Below, in pieces: positions 52,546-62,256 of a DNA stretch of 64,000 bases. A program made the translations under genes and the position numbers. Below the pieces are notes generated by a model. It saw only the letters and a program-made list of their open reading frames with translations. It was not told the origin of the DNA and did not search any database. Origin of the DNA: Oleiagrimonas sp963817755 (lineage in GTDB: Bacteria; Pseudomonadota; Gammaproteobacteria; Xanthomonadales; Rhodanobacteraceae); contig CAWFPB010000003.1 in NCBI GenBank assembly GCA_963817755.1, positions 434,001 through 498,000 of the forward strand. The letters are read 5' to 3'. Position 1 is the stretch's first letter. The number at the start of each line of letters is the position of its first letter.

Positions 52546-52983
52546 ATGTCCGAGAGTCTGAACGTTGTCTGCCCGCACTGCGATGCCGTCAACCGCGTCC
52601 CCGCCGACCGGCTGGGGCAGGGGCCTTCCTGCGGCAAGTGCCACAGGCGGCTGTTCGATGGTCATCCGCTGGCGCTCGATGCGGCGCGGTTCGACCATCA
52701 CCTGTCCCGCAGCGACCTCCCGCTGCTGGTCGATTTCTGGGCGCCCTGGTGCGGCCCCTGCCGGATGATGGCGCCGGCCTTCGAGCAGGCCGCGGCGCGC
52801 CTGGAGCCGCACATGCGGCTGGTCAAGGTCGATACCGAGGACGCGCCGGCACTGGCGCAGCGCTTCGCGATCCGTTCGATCCCGACCCTGGCGGTGTTCG
52901 CTGGCGGACGAGAGCGGGCCCGCCAGTCCGGTGCCATGGGTGCGGCCGACATCGAGCGCTGGGCGCGTAGCCACGCAGGTTGA
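52546..52983 (+). CDS. trxC: Thioredoxin 2 with N-terminal zinc motif
   Basis: The 145-residue protein has an N-terminal zinc ribbon (Cys9, Cys12, Cys29, Cys32) and a thioredoxin domain with active site WCGPC (68-72) and the cis-Pro loop SIPTLAVF. This is TrxC, a cytosolic disulfide reductase that in E. coli is induced by oxidative stress. It starts at ATG 52546. The upstream palindrome may be an operator. Confidence 0.94.
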   Translation: MSESLNVVCPHCDAVNRVPADRLGQGPSCGKCHRRLFDGHPLALDAARFDHHLSRSDLPLLVDFWAPWCGPCRMMAPAFEQAAARLEPHMRLVKVDTEDAPALAQRFAIRSIPTLAVFAGGRERARQSGAMGAADIERWARSHAG

Positions 52984-53076
52984 TCGGCTGCCCTTGTCCG
53001 GCGGTTGGCGTCACACGGGGTCCATGCGCCAGAATCGCCGGGCCCGGTGACGGGCGCAGCCTTCTTCGGGGAACAC

Positions 53077-53685
53077 GTGTCGATACGACTTCCACCGCGC
53101 CGGGCGGGCGCGTTCGTGCTGGGTACGGTGCTGGTCTTCACCGCGGTGTGTGCCACGGTGCAGTTCCTGCGCAGCGATCTGGACTGGGTGCGGGTGCCGC
53201 TGAGTTTCTACCTGATCGGACCCGACATGGCCGAGGTGCGCGGCGCCTATGTCCTGCTGGGCCTGGGGCTGGCTGCATTCGGGCTGGCCTGGCATCGCGC
53301 GCTGGCGGCGCCGGCCCGCAGCGCCGCGCCGGCGCTGCTGTTCGCCGTGGCCGGCCTCGGCCTCGGGGTCACCGCGTTCGCCGCCACCAATACCTGGGCG
53401 CATCCGGCCACGCTGCACGGCTGGGTCCACGATGTGGCGGCACAGACCACCTTCCTGTGTGTGACGGTGGGCATGCTGCTGCTGGGCTGGCGACTGCGCC
53501 TGGATCCGCGCTGGCGTGCCCTGCACGGACCGGCATTCGGCGCTGCCGTGGTGCTGTTCGCGGCGATGTGGCTGCAGGCCCTCTGGCGCAACCTGCCGCG
53601 GGGACTTTCGCAGAAGCTGCTGATCCTGGCGCCTGCTGGCCTGGCTGGCCGGCATGGCCTGGGCTCTGTGGCAGAAATGGCCTGA
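53077..53685 (+). CDS. DUF998 family membrane protein with probable 3' frameshift
   Basis: The product is a 202-residue predicted inner-membrane protein with about six helices; the opening VPLSFYLIGP stretch and overall layout match DUF998, a family of uncharacterised integral membrane proteins. GTG 53077 is the best start, behind GGGGAA. Near the end, the frame reads LILAPAGLAG and stops at 53685. Removing one C from the CC at 53632-53633 gives LILALLAWLAGMAWALWQKW and a stop at 53707, a normal helix and polar end. So this is either a recent frameshift or an assembly error; the tail as given is probably wrong. Confidence 0.75.
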   Translation: MSIRLPPRRAGAFVLGTVLVFTAVCATVQFLRSDLDWVRVPLSFYLIGPDMAEVRGAYVLLGLGLAAFGLAWHRALAAPARSAAPALLFAVAGLGLGVTAFAATNTWAHPATLHGWVHDVAAQTTFLCVTVGMLLLGWRLRLDPRWRALHGPAFGAAVVLFAAMWLQALWRNLPRGLSQKLLILAPAGLAGRHGLGSVAEMA

Positions 53686-53718
53686 AGAAAGATCCTCAAG
53701 CGACTGAAAGTAAAGAAA

Positions 53719-54096
53719 TCAGTCCGGATCCAGAATGAAGGCCACGACCACGCGGCGACCTTCGCCGGCGAGTACCGAGTGGGTGCGTGCGGCCGCGGCA
53801 TTGTCCATGACCTCCACGCCCACGTCCGCGCGCAGGAAGGCGCGCATGGTCTGCGCGGGCGGGAATTGCTGCGTGGTGCCGGTGCCCAGCAGGACCACTT
53901 CCGGCTCCAGTTGCAGGATCGGTTCGATGTCGCCGGGCTGCAGCTGGCCGGCATCACGCACCGGCCAGTCCTCCACCACGCGATCGCGTGCCAGCAGCAG
54001 GCTGCGATGGAAGCGGCGGTCGACGATGGTGATGGCATCGTCTTCCACCAGGCGCACGTACAGGTAGTCGTCGGGGCGTTCGAGCGAGAGTTCCAC
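53719..54096 (-). CDS. Mth938-like domain protein
   Basis: The 125-residue product matches the Mth938/DUF498 family: YVRLVEDDAITIVDRRFHRSLLL, LEPEVVLLGTGTTQQFPP, and GVEVMDNAAAARTHSVLAGEGR, where the AARTxN-like region is the putative active site. The family fold is known but the function is not; in mitochondria a homologue is a complex I assembly factor (NDUFAF3). The GTG at 54096 behind GGAGG (6-base spacing) is the start. It runs towards the DUF998 gene. Confidence 0.85.
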   Translation of the reverse strand: MELSLERPDDYLYVRLVEDDAITIVDRRFHRSLLLARDRVVEDWPVRDAGQLQPGDIEPILQLEPEVVLLGTGTTQQFPPAQTMRAFLRADVGVEVMDNAAAARTHSVLAGEGRRVVVAFILDPD

Positions 54097-54140
54097 TGGA
54101 AACCTCCGGGGCGTTGCGTGGTGGGCGGGACGGGCCGCGA

Positions 54141-54473
54141 TCAGCGCGGCAGGGCCAGTTTCGGCTCGTCCTCGTTGCGCAGGAACAGGCTGGCGGTGTG
54201 GCCGATCTCCTGCACCGGTTCGGCACCGGTGGACTCGGTCAGCGCCGCGATCTGGGCACGGCGCTCGTCGCGGTCGCCGCCGGACAGCTTGACCTTGACC
54301 AGCTCGTGGTGCTCCAGCGCCTTGCGCAGCTCCTCGATGACCGCATCGGTCACGCCCTTGGCGCCCAGCATGATCACCGGGTGCAGGTGGTGGCACAGGC
54401 CACGCAGGTAGCGACGCTGGCTGTTGCTCAGGGCCTTGGCGGCACCGGCTTTGGAAGGGGCGGGGGCGGGCAT
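54141..54473 (-). CDS. yhbY: YhbY-type ribosome assembly RNA-binding protein
   Basis: The 110-residue protein has the CRM (YhbY) domain: LSNSQRRYLRGLCHHLHPV, the GxxG loop (MLGAKGVTD), LRKALEHHELVKVKL and HTASLFLRN. It binds the precursor of the 50S subunit. It is divergent from rlmE with 82 bases between, the same order as in E. coli and many gammaproteobacteria. A Pro/Ala-rich N-terminal tail before LSNSQ is unusual but short. Confidence 0.93.
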   Translation of the reverse strand: MPAPAPSKAGAAKALSNSQRRYLRGLCHHLHPVIMLGAKGVTDAVIEELRKALEHHELVKVKLSGGDRDERRAQIAALTESTGAEPVQEIGHTASLFLRNEDEPKLALPR

Positions 54474-54555
54474 GTCGTTCAGGTTCGGGTCGCGATGGAG
54501 CGGGTGCAAAGGGTATCATGGCCAGCCCGACGCACGGCTGACCGGAACGTCCCCC

Positions 54556-55191
54556 ATGGCCCGCAGCAAGAGCAGCTCCCGCTGGCTCAAGGAACACTTC
54601 GACGATGCCTACGTCAAACGCGCGCAGGCCGAGGGCTGGCGATCGCGCGCGGCGTTCAAGCTCGAGGAGCTGATCGAGCGCGACCGCCTGCTCAAGCCCG
54701 GCATGCGCGTGGTCGACCTGGGCGCTGCCCCGGGGGGCTGGTCGCAGCTGGTGCAGCGGCAGTTGGGCGACAGCGGCCGCGTGTTCGCACTGGACATCCT
54801 GCCCATGCAGGGCATCGGCGGGGTGGACTTCATCGAGGGCGACTTCCGCGAGGCCGCGGTGCTGGCCGAACTGGAAAAGCGCCTGGACGGTCATCCGGTC
54901 GACCTTGTGCTGTCGGATATGGCCCCCAATATGAGTGGAGTGGCCGTGTCCGACCAGATGCGGGCCATGGATCTGGCCGAGTTGGCGCTGGACTTCTGCC
55001 AGCACTGGCTCAAGCCGGGCGGGGCGTTCCTGATCAAGCTGTTCCAGGGCGCCGGATTCGACGATTACCTGCGTGACTTGCGCGGCAGCTTCGACCGCGT
55101 GACGATGCGTAAACCGAAGGCCTCGCGTGCGCGCTCACGCGAGGTCTACGCACTGGCCACGGGCTTTCGCCCGCCGGCCGGCCCACGATAG
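54556..55191 (+). CDS. rlmE: 23S rRNA 2'-O-ribose U2552 methyltransferase
   Basis: The 211-residue protein has the RlmE/FtsJ layout: basic N-terminus, RSRAAFKLEELIERD, SAM loop VVDLGAAPGGWSQ (about 52-64), the catalytic tetrad (K-D-K-E: Lys in RAAFKL, Asp in SDMAPNMSG, Lys in LIKLFQG, Glu in SREVYALA). It methylates U2552 of 23S rRNA. It starts at 54556 and is followed by ftsH after 10 bases, the standard heat-shock-linked pair. Confidence 0.96.
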   Translation: MARSKSSSRWLKEHFDDAYVKRAQAEGWRSRAAFKLEELIERDRLLKPGMRVVDLGAAPGGWSQLVQRQLGDSGRVFALDILPMQGIGGVDFIEGDFREAAVLAELEKRLDGHPVDLVLSDMAPNMSGVAVSDQMRAMDLAELALDFCQHWLKPGGAFLIKLFQGAGFDDYLRDLRGSFDRVTMRKPKASRARSREVYALATGFRPPAGPR

Positions 55192-55201
55192 AGAGCTGCG
55201 C

Positions 55202-57148
<1,947 letters not shown>

Positions 57149-57177
57149 GCGGCGCGCGTCTTTCGCGTGAACGAAGA

Positions 57178-57201
57178 GGCGGCCTGCGGGCCGCCTTTTT
57201 T
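57178..57201 (+). terminator. Rho-independent terminator of rlmE-ftsH
   Basis: GGCGGCC at 57178-57184 pairs with GGCCGCC at 57189-57195, a 7-bp stem followed by six T. It lies 30 bases past the ftsH stop. The rest of the gap up to 57469 is the leader of the next gene; I see no FNR box or clear promoter there. Confidence 0.9.
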
Positions 57202-57469
57202 GTTGCCTGCACATTCACGGCGCGGCTGCTAAGGTGAAGGACGGCGTTTGTCCAGTGCCGTGGCTCGCATCCGTGTCCGCTCCTCGGCGTTGCATGGATG
57301 GATTCGGGTAGGTGTCGGGCCATTGGTCACTGGATGCGGCGAGAGCGATGGAAGCCGTCGCGGAACGGTCCGGGGTGGAGCAGGACGTGCCGCCCTGCCG
57401 GACAGGAGGAAAGCGTCACGCGCCGCGCAGCTCCCGCCATGGGAAAACCGACAGGAAGGAGGTTTTGCG

Positions 57470-58564
57470 ATGTCCGATCAAGACAAGCCTGGAGAAACAG
57501 TCCAACGAGCCGGAAACCCCCGGCGGCGTTTTCTGAAAGCGACCGGCGGAGCGGCCCTGCTGGCTGGCCTGGGACCGGCCGGCACGCTGCAGGCGGCGCA
57601 GCCACAACGCGGTGCCCATCAGAAGGATTTTCTCGGAGCCACGATCAAGACCGACACGGTCGCGGCGATGCCGGGGCGCATCCCGGCTCCGATCCACCGG
57701 GATCATCCGGTGGTGCACCATATCGAACTGGTGGCCAGGGAGGTCGAGGCCGAAATCGCCCCGGGCGTCCGGTTCGTGTTCATGACCTACAACGGCCAGG
57801 TGCCCGCGCCGATGATCCGCGTGCGCCAGGGCGACACGGTCAAGCTCACCCTGTCCAGCGCCCCGGGCAACCAGCGGCCGCACAACGTCGATTTTCATGC
57901 AGTCTTTGGAACCGGCGGGAGCTCCAAATACACCATGGTGGTGCCGGGACAGAGCCGGGAAGTGCGCTTCAAGTGCATGTTCCCGGGCGCGTTCATCTAC
58001 CACTGCGCGGTGCCGAACCTCGACGAGCACATCAGCCGCGGCATGTTCGGCATGATCCTGGTCGAGCCACCCGAGGGACTTCCCGCAGTCGATCGCGAGT
58101 TCTATCTGGGCCAGCATGAGGTCTATGCCGATGCCGGCGCGAACGCGAAGGGCGTCCTGCCGTTCGACTACGACGCCATGCTTCGCGAGGATCCCAAATA
58201 CGTGCTGCTCAATGGCGCCGCGCACGGCCTGACGTCCGGCCGCTATGGCGCGATGCAGGCGCGGGTGGGTGAAACGGTGCGCGTGTTCATGGTCACCGGC
58301 GGGCCCAACCTGACCTCAAGCTTTCATCCGATCGGCAACGTGTGGAGGCGCTGCTGGCCACAGGGCGCACTGGCCAATCCACCGCTGCAGTACATCCAGA
58401 CCCAGCCGGTGCCGCCGGGCAGCTGCTTCGTCGGCGAGATGGAACTGCCCGTGCCCGAAACCATCAAGCTGGTCGACCACTCGTTGACGCGCGTGGCGCG
58501 CAAGGGCCTGCTGGCCGAAATCCAGGTCTCCGGTCCGGCCCACCCGGAGATTTTCAAGGGTTGA
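57470..58564 (+). CDS. nirK: Second copper nitrite reductase, two-domain, Tat-type signal
   Basis: The 364-residue protein has a twin-arginine signal (RRRFLKATGG at 18-27) and the two-domain NirK core. Copper ligands are complete: His138, Asp141, His143 (PHNVDFHA), His178-Cys179 (YHCAVP), His187, Met192 and His286 (SSFHPIG). It lacks the N-terminal cupredoxin of the nirK at 33997-35361. It should reduce nitrite to nitric oxide in the periplasm. AAGGAGG lies 8 bases before the ATG at 57470. No FNR-type box was found upstream, so its control differs from the other copy. The presence of two architectures in one genome is notable. Confidence 0.9.
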   Translation: MSDQDKPGETVQRAGNPRRRFLKATGGAALLAGLGPAGTLQAAQPQRGAHQKDFLGATIKTDTVAAMPGRIPAPIHRDHPVVHHIELVAREVEAEIAPGVRFVFMTYNGQVPAPMIRVRQGDTVKLTLSSAPGNQRPHNVDFHAVFGTGGSSKYTMVVPGQSREVRFKCMFPGAFIYHCAVPNLDEHISRGMFGMILVEPPEGLPAVDREFYLGQHEVYADAGANAKGVLPFDYDAMLREDPKYVLLNGAAHGLTSGRYGAMQARVGETVRVFMVTGGPNLTSSFHPIGNVWRRCWPQGALANPPLQYIQTQPVPPGSCFVGEMELPVPETIKLVDHSLTRVARKGLLAEIQVSGPAHPEIFKG

Positions 58565-58726
58565 TGGCCCGGCAGGCGAGGGGCCCGGCGAATTGCATGC
58601 CCAGCGGATAGCGCCGGCCCCAGGACTGCTCCATCGGGAATGTCGCGCGTGCAGGGCGCGCATCTTGCGTGCCCGTGCATGCGGCCGGTGTTGCACATGC
58701 ACGTTGAAGCATACGGAGGTCATGCC

Positions 58727-59080
58727 ATGGCGCTCGAACAACGCAGCCGCTACCTGGCCGACGCCCACGAGCGCGAGGAGGGCGCGCGGTTCTACGTCGG
58801 CGCCTTCGGCGAAGGCCAGACCCGCGAACTGGACATCGTCGTCGGCCCCACCGGCCACGTCGCCGACGCCGACAAGATCGAGGATTTCATCCGCGCGCGC
58901 CTGGCCGTTGCGGACGTGACCCGGACCCTGCGCAAGGGCTGGTTCTTCAAGAAGCTGGTCCTGCGCGCCCGCCTGGAACCCCAGCGCATCGAGTTCGCCG
59001 CCATGCGCGCCCTCGCCGACGTGCAATACGACCTGATCCTGTCCTTCGACGTCAGCGTGGAAGTCGTCCCTTCGGGGTGA
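58727..59080 (+). CDS. Small conserved hypothetical protein
   Basis: The 117-residue protein has GGAGG 8 bases before the ATG. The sequence has LEQRSRYLADAHERE, then GQTRELDIVVGPTGHVADADKI, FIRARLAVADVTRTLRKGWFFKK and a final strand DLILSFDVSVEVVPSG. It has no signal peptide or membrane helix. Not recognised. It lies between nirK and the efflux operon. Confidence 0.55.
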   Translation: MALEQRSRYLADAHEREEGARFYVGAFGEGQTRELDIVVGPTGHVADADKIEDFIRARLAVADVTRTLRKGWFFKKLVLRARLEPQRIEFAAMRALADVQYDLILSFDVSVEVVPSG

Positions 59081-59185
59081 TGCGGTACCTTGCAGGAGGG
59101 CTTGCGATCCCTTGAAGCCGGTCGATGAGACTTCATGACCCGCATCCCTGTTTTGACCCTTGATCCGGGGGATGGATCCGCCGGC

Positions 59186-59193
59186 TTGTAAAG
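59186..59193 (+). promoter_or_regulatory. Half-site TTGTAAAG upstream of the efflux promoter
   Basis: TTGTAAAG repeats part of the palindrome at 59228, 42 bases downstream, and lies just before the -35. It may be an extra regulator contact. Confidence 0.35.
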
Positions 59194-59198
59194 GGCGC

Positions 59199-59228
59199 TT
59201 GACATCACGTCAGCGCAGGCCGTACAGT
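59199..59228 (+). promoter_or_regulatory. Promoter of the Yip1-HlyD-ABC operon
   Basis: TTGACA at 59199-59204 and TACAGT at 59223-59228 are 18 bases apart. The -35 is perfect. The start is expected near 59235, inside the operator. The leader to the ATG at 59521 is about 285 bases and holds only very short frames. Confidence 0.65.
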
Positions 59229-59253
59229 GTTTGTAAAGCAAGCTTTACAAACA
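59228..59253. promoter_or_regulatory. 26-base perfect palindrome at the efflux operon start site
   Basis: The arm TGTTTGTAAAGC is followed by AA and then its exact reverse complement. It begins at the last base of the -10 and covers the predicted start, the usual place for a repressor operator. The cognate regulator is not in the window. Confidence 0.7.
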
Positions 59254-59520
59254 GGAAGGACCCTCGCATCACGGGCCGCTGGCAGGGAAAGCGCACGCGT
59301 TTTGCAGGGGCGTATAACCCATCCGACGCACGCCGCCAGGCGCGAGGGGAAGGGCCGAAGCGGTGCCGGATCCATGCCGCGATGCCCGTCGGGAGAAGGT
59401 AACAACGCTATCCAATCCGGGGCGGCATTTCCCGGTCAGGGGCAATATCGGCATGTGCCGGCCTGGTTTCCACGCACGGGAAACCAATCGGTTAAGGACA
59501 ACGAGAAGAGGCAACCCTTC

Positions 59521-60234
59521 ATGAACACATCTTCCCCGCTTGCCGCGATGGGCAACATCTTCGTTGCGCCCGGCCAGGCCTACGATCAGATCCGCGAGCA
59601 CACCGCCTGGCTGTGGTGGCCGATGTTGCTGGTGATCGCCACCTCCCTGGGCTTCATGGCCTGGTACATGTCCACGGTCGACGTGCACTGGATGATGCTG
59701 CAAACGCTGCAGCACAACCCCATGGTCGCCGGCAAGCTGGACGCCGACCAGATCCAGAAGATTGCCGAGGGCACCACCCGCAACAGCCTGCTGATCCGGA
59801 GCTCGCTGGGCGTGGTGATCGGCGTCCCGCTGGTCTACGCGGTGCTGACGCTGTACTACTTCCTCGCCGCCAAGGTGACCGGCTACGAAGTGAAGGGCTA
59901 CGGGCAGTGGTTCAATTTCACGTCCTGGAGCAACATGCCGGTCCTGGTCAGCACGTTGGTGTCGGCGCTGGTCTACCTGATGCGCGGCAGTCATCAGGTC
60001 CTGGCGAGCGACCTGGACATGACCAGTCTCAACGCGCTTTTCTTCCATCAGTCGATCGGTGACTCGTGGTATTCGCTCCTGAGCGGCATGCGCCTGACCA
60101 TGTTCTGGACCATCGGCCTGTCGATCTACGGCATGTCGCGCTGGACGCGACGCAGCATGGGGAACACGGCCATCGTGGTTCTTTTGCCGTACGTGTTGAT
60201 CTACGGCATCTGGATCCTGATCAAGGTCGTCTGA
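59521..60234 (+). CDS. Yip1-family membrane protein
   Basis: The 237-residue protein has five or so hydrophobic helices and the Yip1 opening FVAPGQAYDQIREHTAWLWW. The Yip1/DUF1282-type domain is common in bacteria next to MacAB-like efflux genes, with no proven role. The start at 59521 follows a purine-rich leader. The HlyD gene starts 2 bases after its stop, so it is the first gene of the operon. Confidence 0.8.
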   Translation: MNTSSPLAAMGNIFVAPGQAYDQIREHTAWLWWPMLLVIATSLGFMAWYMSTVDVHWMMLQTLQHNPMVAGKLDADQIQKIAEGTTRNSLLIRSSLGVVIGVPLVYAVLTLYYFLAAKVTGYEVKGYGQWFNFTSWSNMPVLVSTLVSALVYLMRGSHQVLASDLDMTSLNALFFHQSIGDSWYSLLSGMRLTMFWTIGLSIYGMSRWTRRSMGNTAIVVLLPYVLIYGIWILIKVV

Positions 60235-60235
60235 C

Positions 60236-61495
60236 ATGGCAAGCCGACGCAAGGGACTGATCGCAATCGGCATTGTGGCAACGGTGATCGTGGTGGTGGT
60301 GGCGGGAAGCCTCAGCCACCGCGACAGCGGTCCACAGGTGCAGGTGAGCAAGGTGCAGGCACGCACGGTGCGCGCCTCCATCCTGGCCGGCGGCGTGCTG
60401 AGTTATCTCGATCCGGTGGAACTGAAACCGGAGGTGATCGGGCGCATCACCGAGATCCCGGTCAAGGAAGGCCAGCGGGTGCACGCGGGAGAGGTGGTGC
60501 TGCGCCTGGATCCGCAGATCTACGCGGCCGCGGTCAAGCAGGCCCAGGCCTCGGTGCTGCAGTCGAAAACCCTGATCGAGAGCCAGAAACTGACCCTGGC
60601 CAACCTGCAGCGGCAGGTGGGGCGCCAGCGTGCGCTGTACAAGCGCGGGATGGTCGATGCCAACAGCTTCGAGAGCCTGAAGAGCCAGTCCGAAATCGCC
60701 CGCGAGCAGCTGGAGTCGCAACGCCAGGCCGAGCGCATCGCCCTGGCGCAGCTCAACCAGGCGCAGCAGAACCTGGCCAAGACGGTGATCCGTTCGCCGA
60801 TCGACGGCGTGGTCACGCGCCTGCCCGTGAAAGTGGGCGAGACCGTGATCGCCGGCACCAATATCCCCGGCTCGACCATGATGAACATCGCCAACCCGGC
60901 GCAGATCATCGCGGACCTGCAGGTGGACGAGGCCGACATCGCCAACATCCGTCCGGGTGCCGAAGCCGACATCCATGCCGTTTCCTTCCCGCAGGACAAG
61001 CTCCGCGGCAAGGTCATCTTCATCGCCTCCTCGGTCACCCAGGCGACCTCCGCCGCGGCCCAGGCCAATGGCGCACGCAACTTCGAGGTCAAGGTGGCGC
61101 TGCTGGGCAAGGACTTGCCGCACATCCTGCCGGGCATGAGCTGCCGCGCCGAGATCTTCACCCGCAGCGCGCCGCATGCGCTGGCGGTGCCGGTGCAGGC
61201 GGTGCTGTACGACAACACCCCGGGCAAGAGCGGGCTGGACGCCGGGCAGGGCGCCTATGTGTACGTGGTGCGCAACGGCAAGGCGCACAAGACGCCGGTC
61301 GTCACCGGCTTGTCCAGCGACACCTGGCAGGCGATCGACAAGGGCCTGAAGACCGGCGACGAGGTGGTCAGCGGTCCCTACCAGACCCTGCACGGGCTGG
61401 GCGACGGACAATCGGTGCGCATCGAGCCGGCCAAGACGCATGGCGCCAAGGGCAAGGCCCAGGACGACGCCAGCGTGAAAACCTCGGCGTCATGA
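60236..61495 (+). CDS. HlyD/MacA-type efflux periplasmic adaptor
   Basis: The 419-residue protein has one N-terminal helix (about 7-24), a lipoyl-type half-domain (EVIGRITEIPVKEGQRVHAGE, about 65-85), a coiled-coil hairpin (about 100-190; LQSKTLIESQKLTLANLQRQ) and a beta-barrel (AEADIHAVSFPQDKLRGKV). This is the MacA/HlyD adaptor that links an inner-membrane ABC exporter to an outer-membrane channel. It starts 2 bases after the Yip1 stop. The tail is Lys/Ala rich. Confidence 0.9.
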   Translation: MASRRKGLIAIGIVATVIVVVVAGSLSHRDSGPQVQVSKVQARTVRASILAGGVLSYLDPVELKPEVIGRITEIPVKEGQRVHAGEVVLRLDPQIYAAAVKQAQASVLQSKTLIESQKLTLANLQRQVGRQRALYKRGMVDANSFESLKSQSEIAREQLESQRQAERIALAQLNQAQQNLAKTVIRSPIDGVVTRLPVKVGETVIAGTNIPGSTMMNIANPAQIIADLQVDEADIANIRPGAEADIHAVSFPQDKLRGKVIFIASSVTQATSAAAQANGARNFEVKVALLGKDLPHILPGMSCRAEIFTRSAPHALAVPVQAVLYDNTPGKSGLDAGQGAYVYVVRNGKAHKTPVVTGLSSDTWQAIDKGLKTGDEVVSGPYQTLHGLGDGQSVRIEPAKTHGAKGKAQDDASVKTSAS

Positions 61496-62256
61496 ACGCT
61501 GTCGCCAAGGACGCACCGCCCTTGCTGGAACTGATGGGCATAGGCAAGCGCTACCGCATGGGCGAGGTCGAGGTGCGGGCGCTGGATGACGTGAATCTGC
61601 GCATCGCCCGCAACGAGTACGTGTCCTTCATCGGGCCCTCGGGATCGGGCAAGACCACGCTGATGAATATCGTCGGCTGCCTGGACCGGCCCAGTGCCGG
61701 TACCTACCTGCTCAACGGGCAGAACGTCGAGGACATGGACGACAACCAGCTGGCCGGTATCCGCAACCGCGAAATCGGCTTCGTGTTCCAGAATTTCAAC
61801 CTGCTCGGTCGCGCCGACGCGCTGCACAACGTCATGCAGCCACTGGTCTATCGCGGGGTGCCGCTGGCCGAGCGCCGCCGCCTGGCCGCGGCCGCGCTGG
61901 AGCGCGTGGGCCTGGGCGAACGCATGGACCACCGGCCCAACCAGCTGAGCGGTGGCCAGCGCCAGCGCGTGGCCATCGCCCGCGCGCTGATCGGTGATCC
62001 GTCGATCCTGCTGGCCGATGAACCGACCGGCAACCTGGACTCGGCCACCGCGCGCGAGATCATGGCCATGTTCGCGGCCCTGCATGCGGCCGGCAACACG
62101 ATCATCCTGGTGACCCACGATCCCGAAGTCGCCGCACACGCGCGGCGCACGGTGACGATCCGCGACGGTCGCATCATCGGCGACCACGTGCACGCCGGGA
62201 ACGGCGCGCCGTCGCAGGGGCCGGCCACGGATGCGGACGCGGCCCCCGCGTCATGA
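61492..62256 (+). CDS. MacB-type ABC transporter ATPase
   Basis: The 254-residue protein has Walker A GPSGSGKT (48-55), signature LSGGQRQRVAIARAL (about 150-164), Walker B ILLADEPTGNLDSA and the switch His in THDPEVAAH. This is the LolD/MacB class of lipoprotein and macrolide exporter ATPases. It overlaps the adaptor stop by 4 bases (ATGA) and the permease start overlaps its own stop, so translation is coupled. Confidence 0.95.
   Translation: MNAVAKDAPPLLELMGIGKRYRMGEVEVRALDDVNLRIARNEYVSFIGPSGSGKTTLMNIVGCLDRPSAGTYLLNGQNVEDMDDNQLAGIRNREIGFVFQNFNLLGRADALHNVMQPLVYRGVPLAERRRLAAAALERVGLGERMDHRPNQLSGGQRQRVAIARALIGDPSILLADEPTGNLDSATAREIMAMFAALHAAGNTIILVTHDPEVAAHARRTVTIRDGRIIGDHVHAGNGAPSQGPATDADAAPAS

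Noticed and set aside
57149..57469. FNR box upstream of the second nirK
   Set aside because: I searched for TTGAT-N4-ATCAA with up to two changes and found none in this gap.
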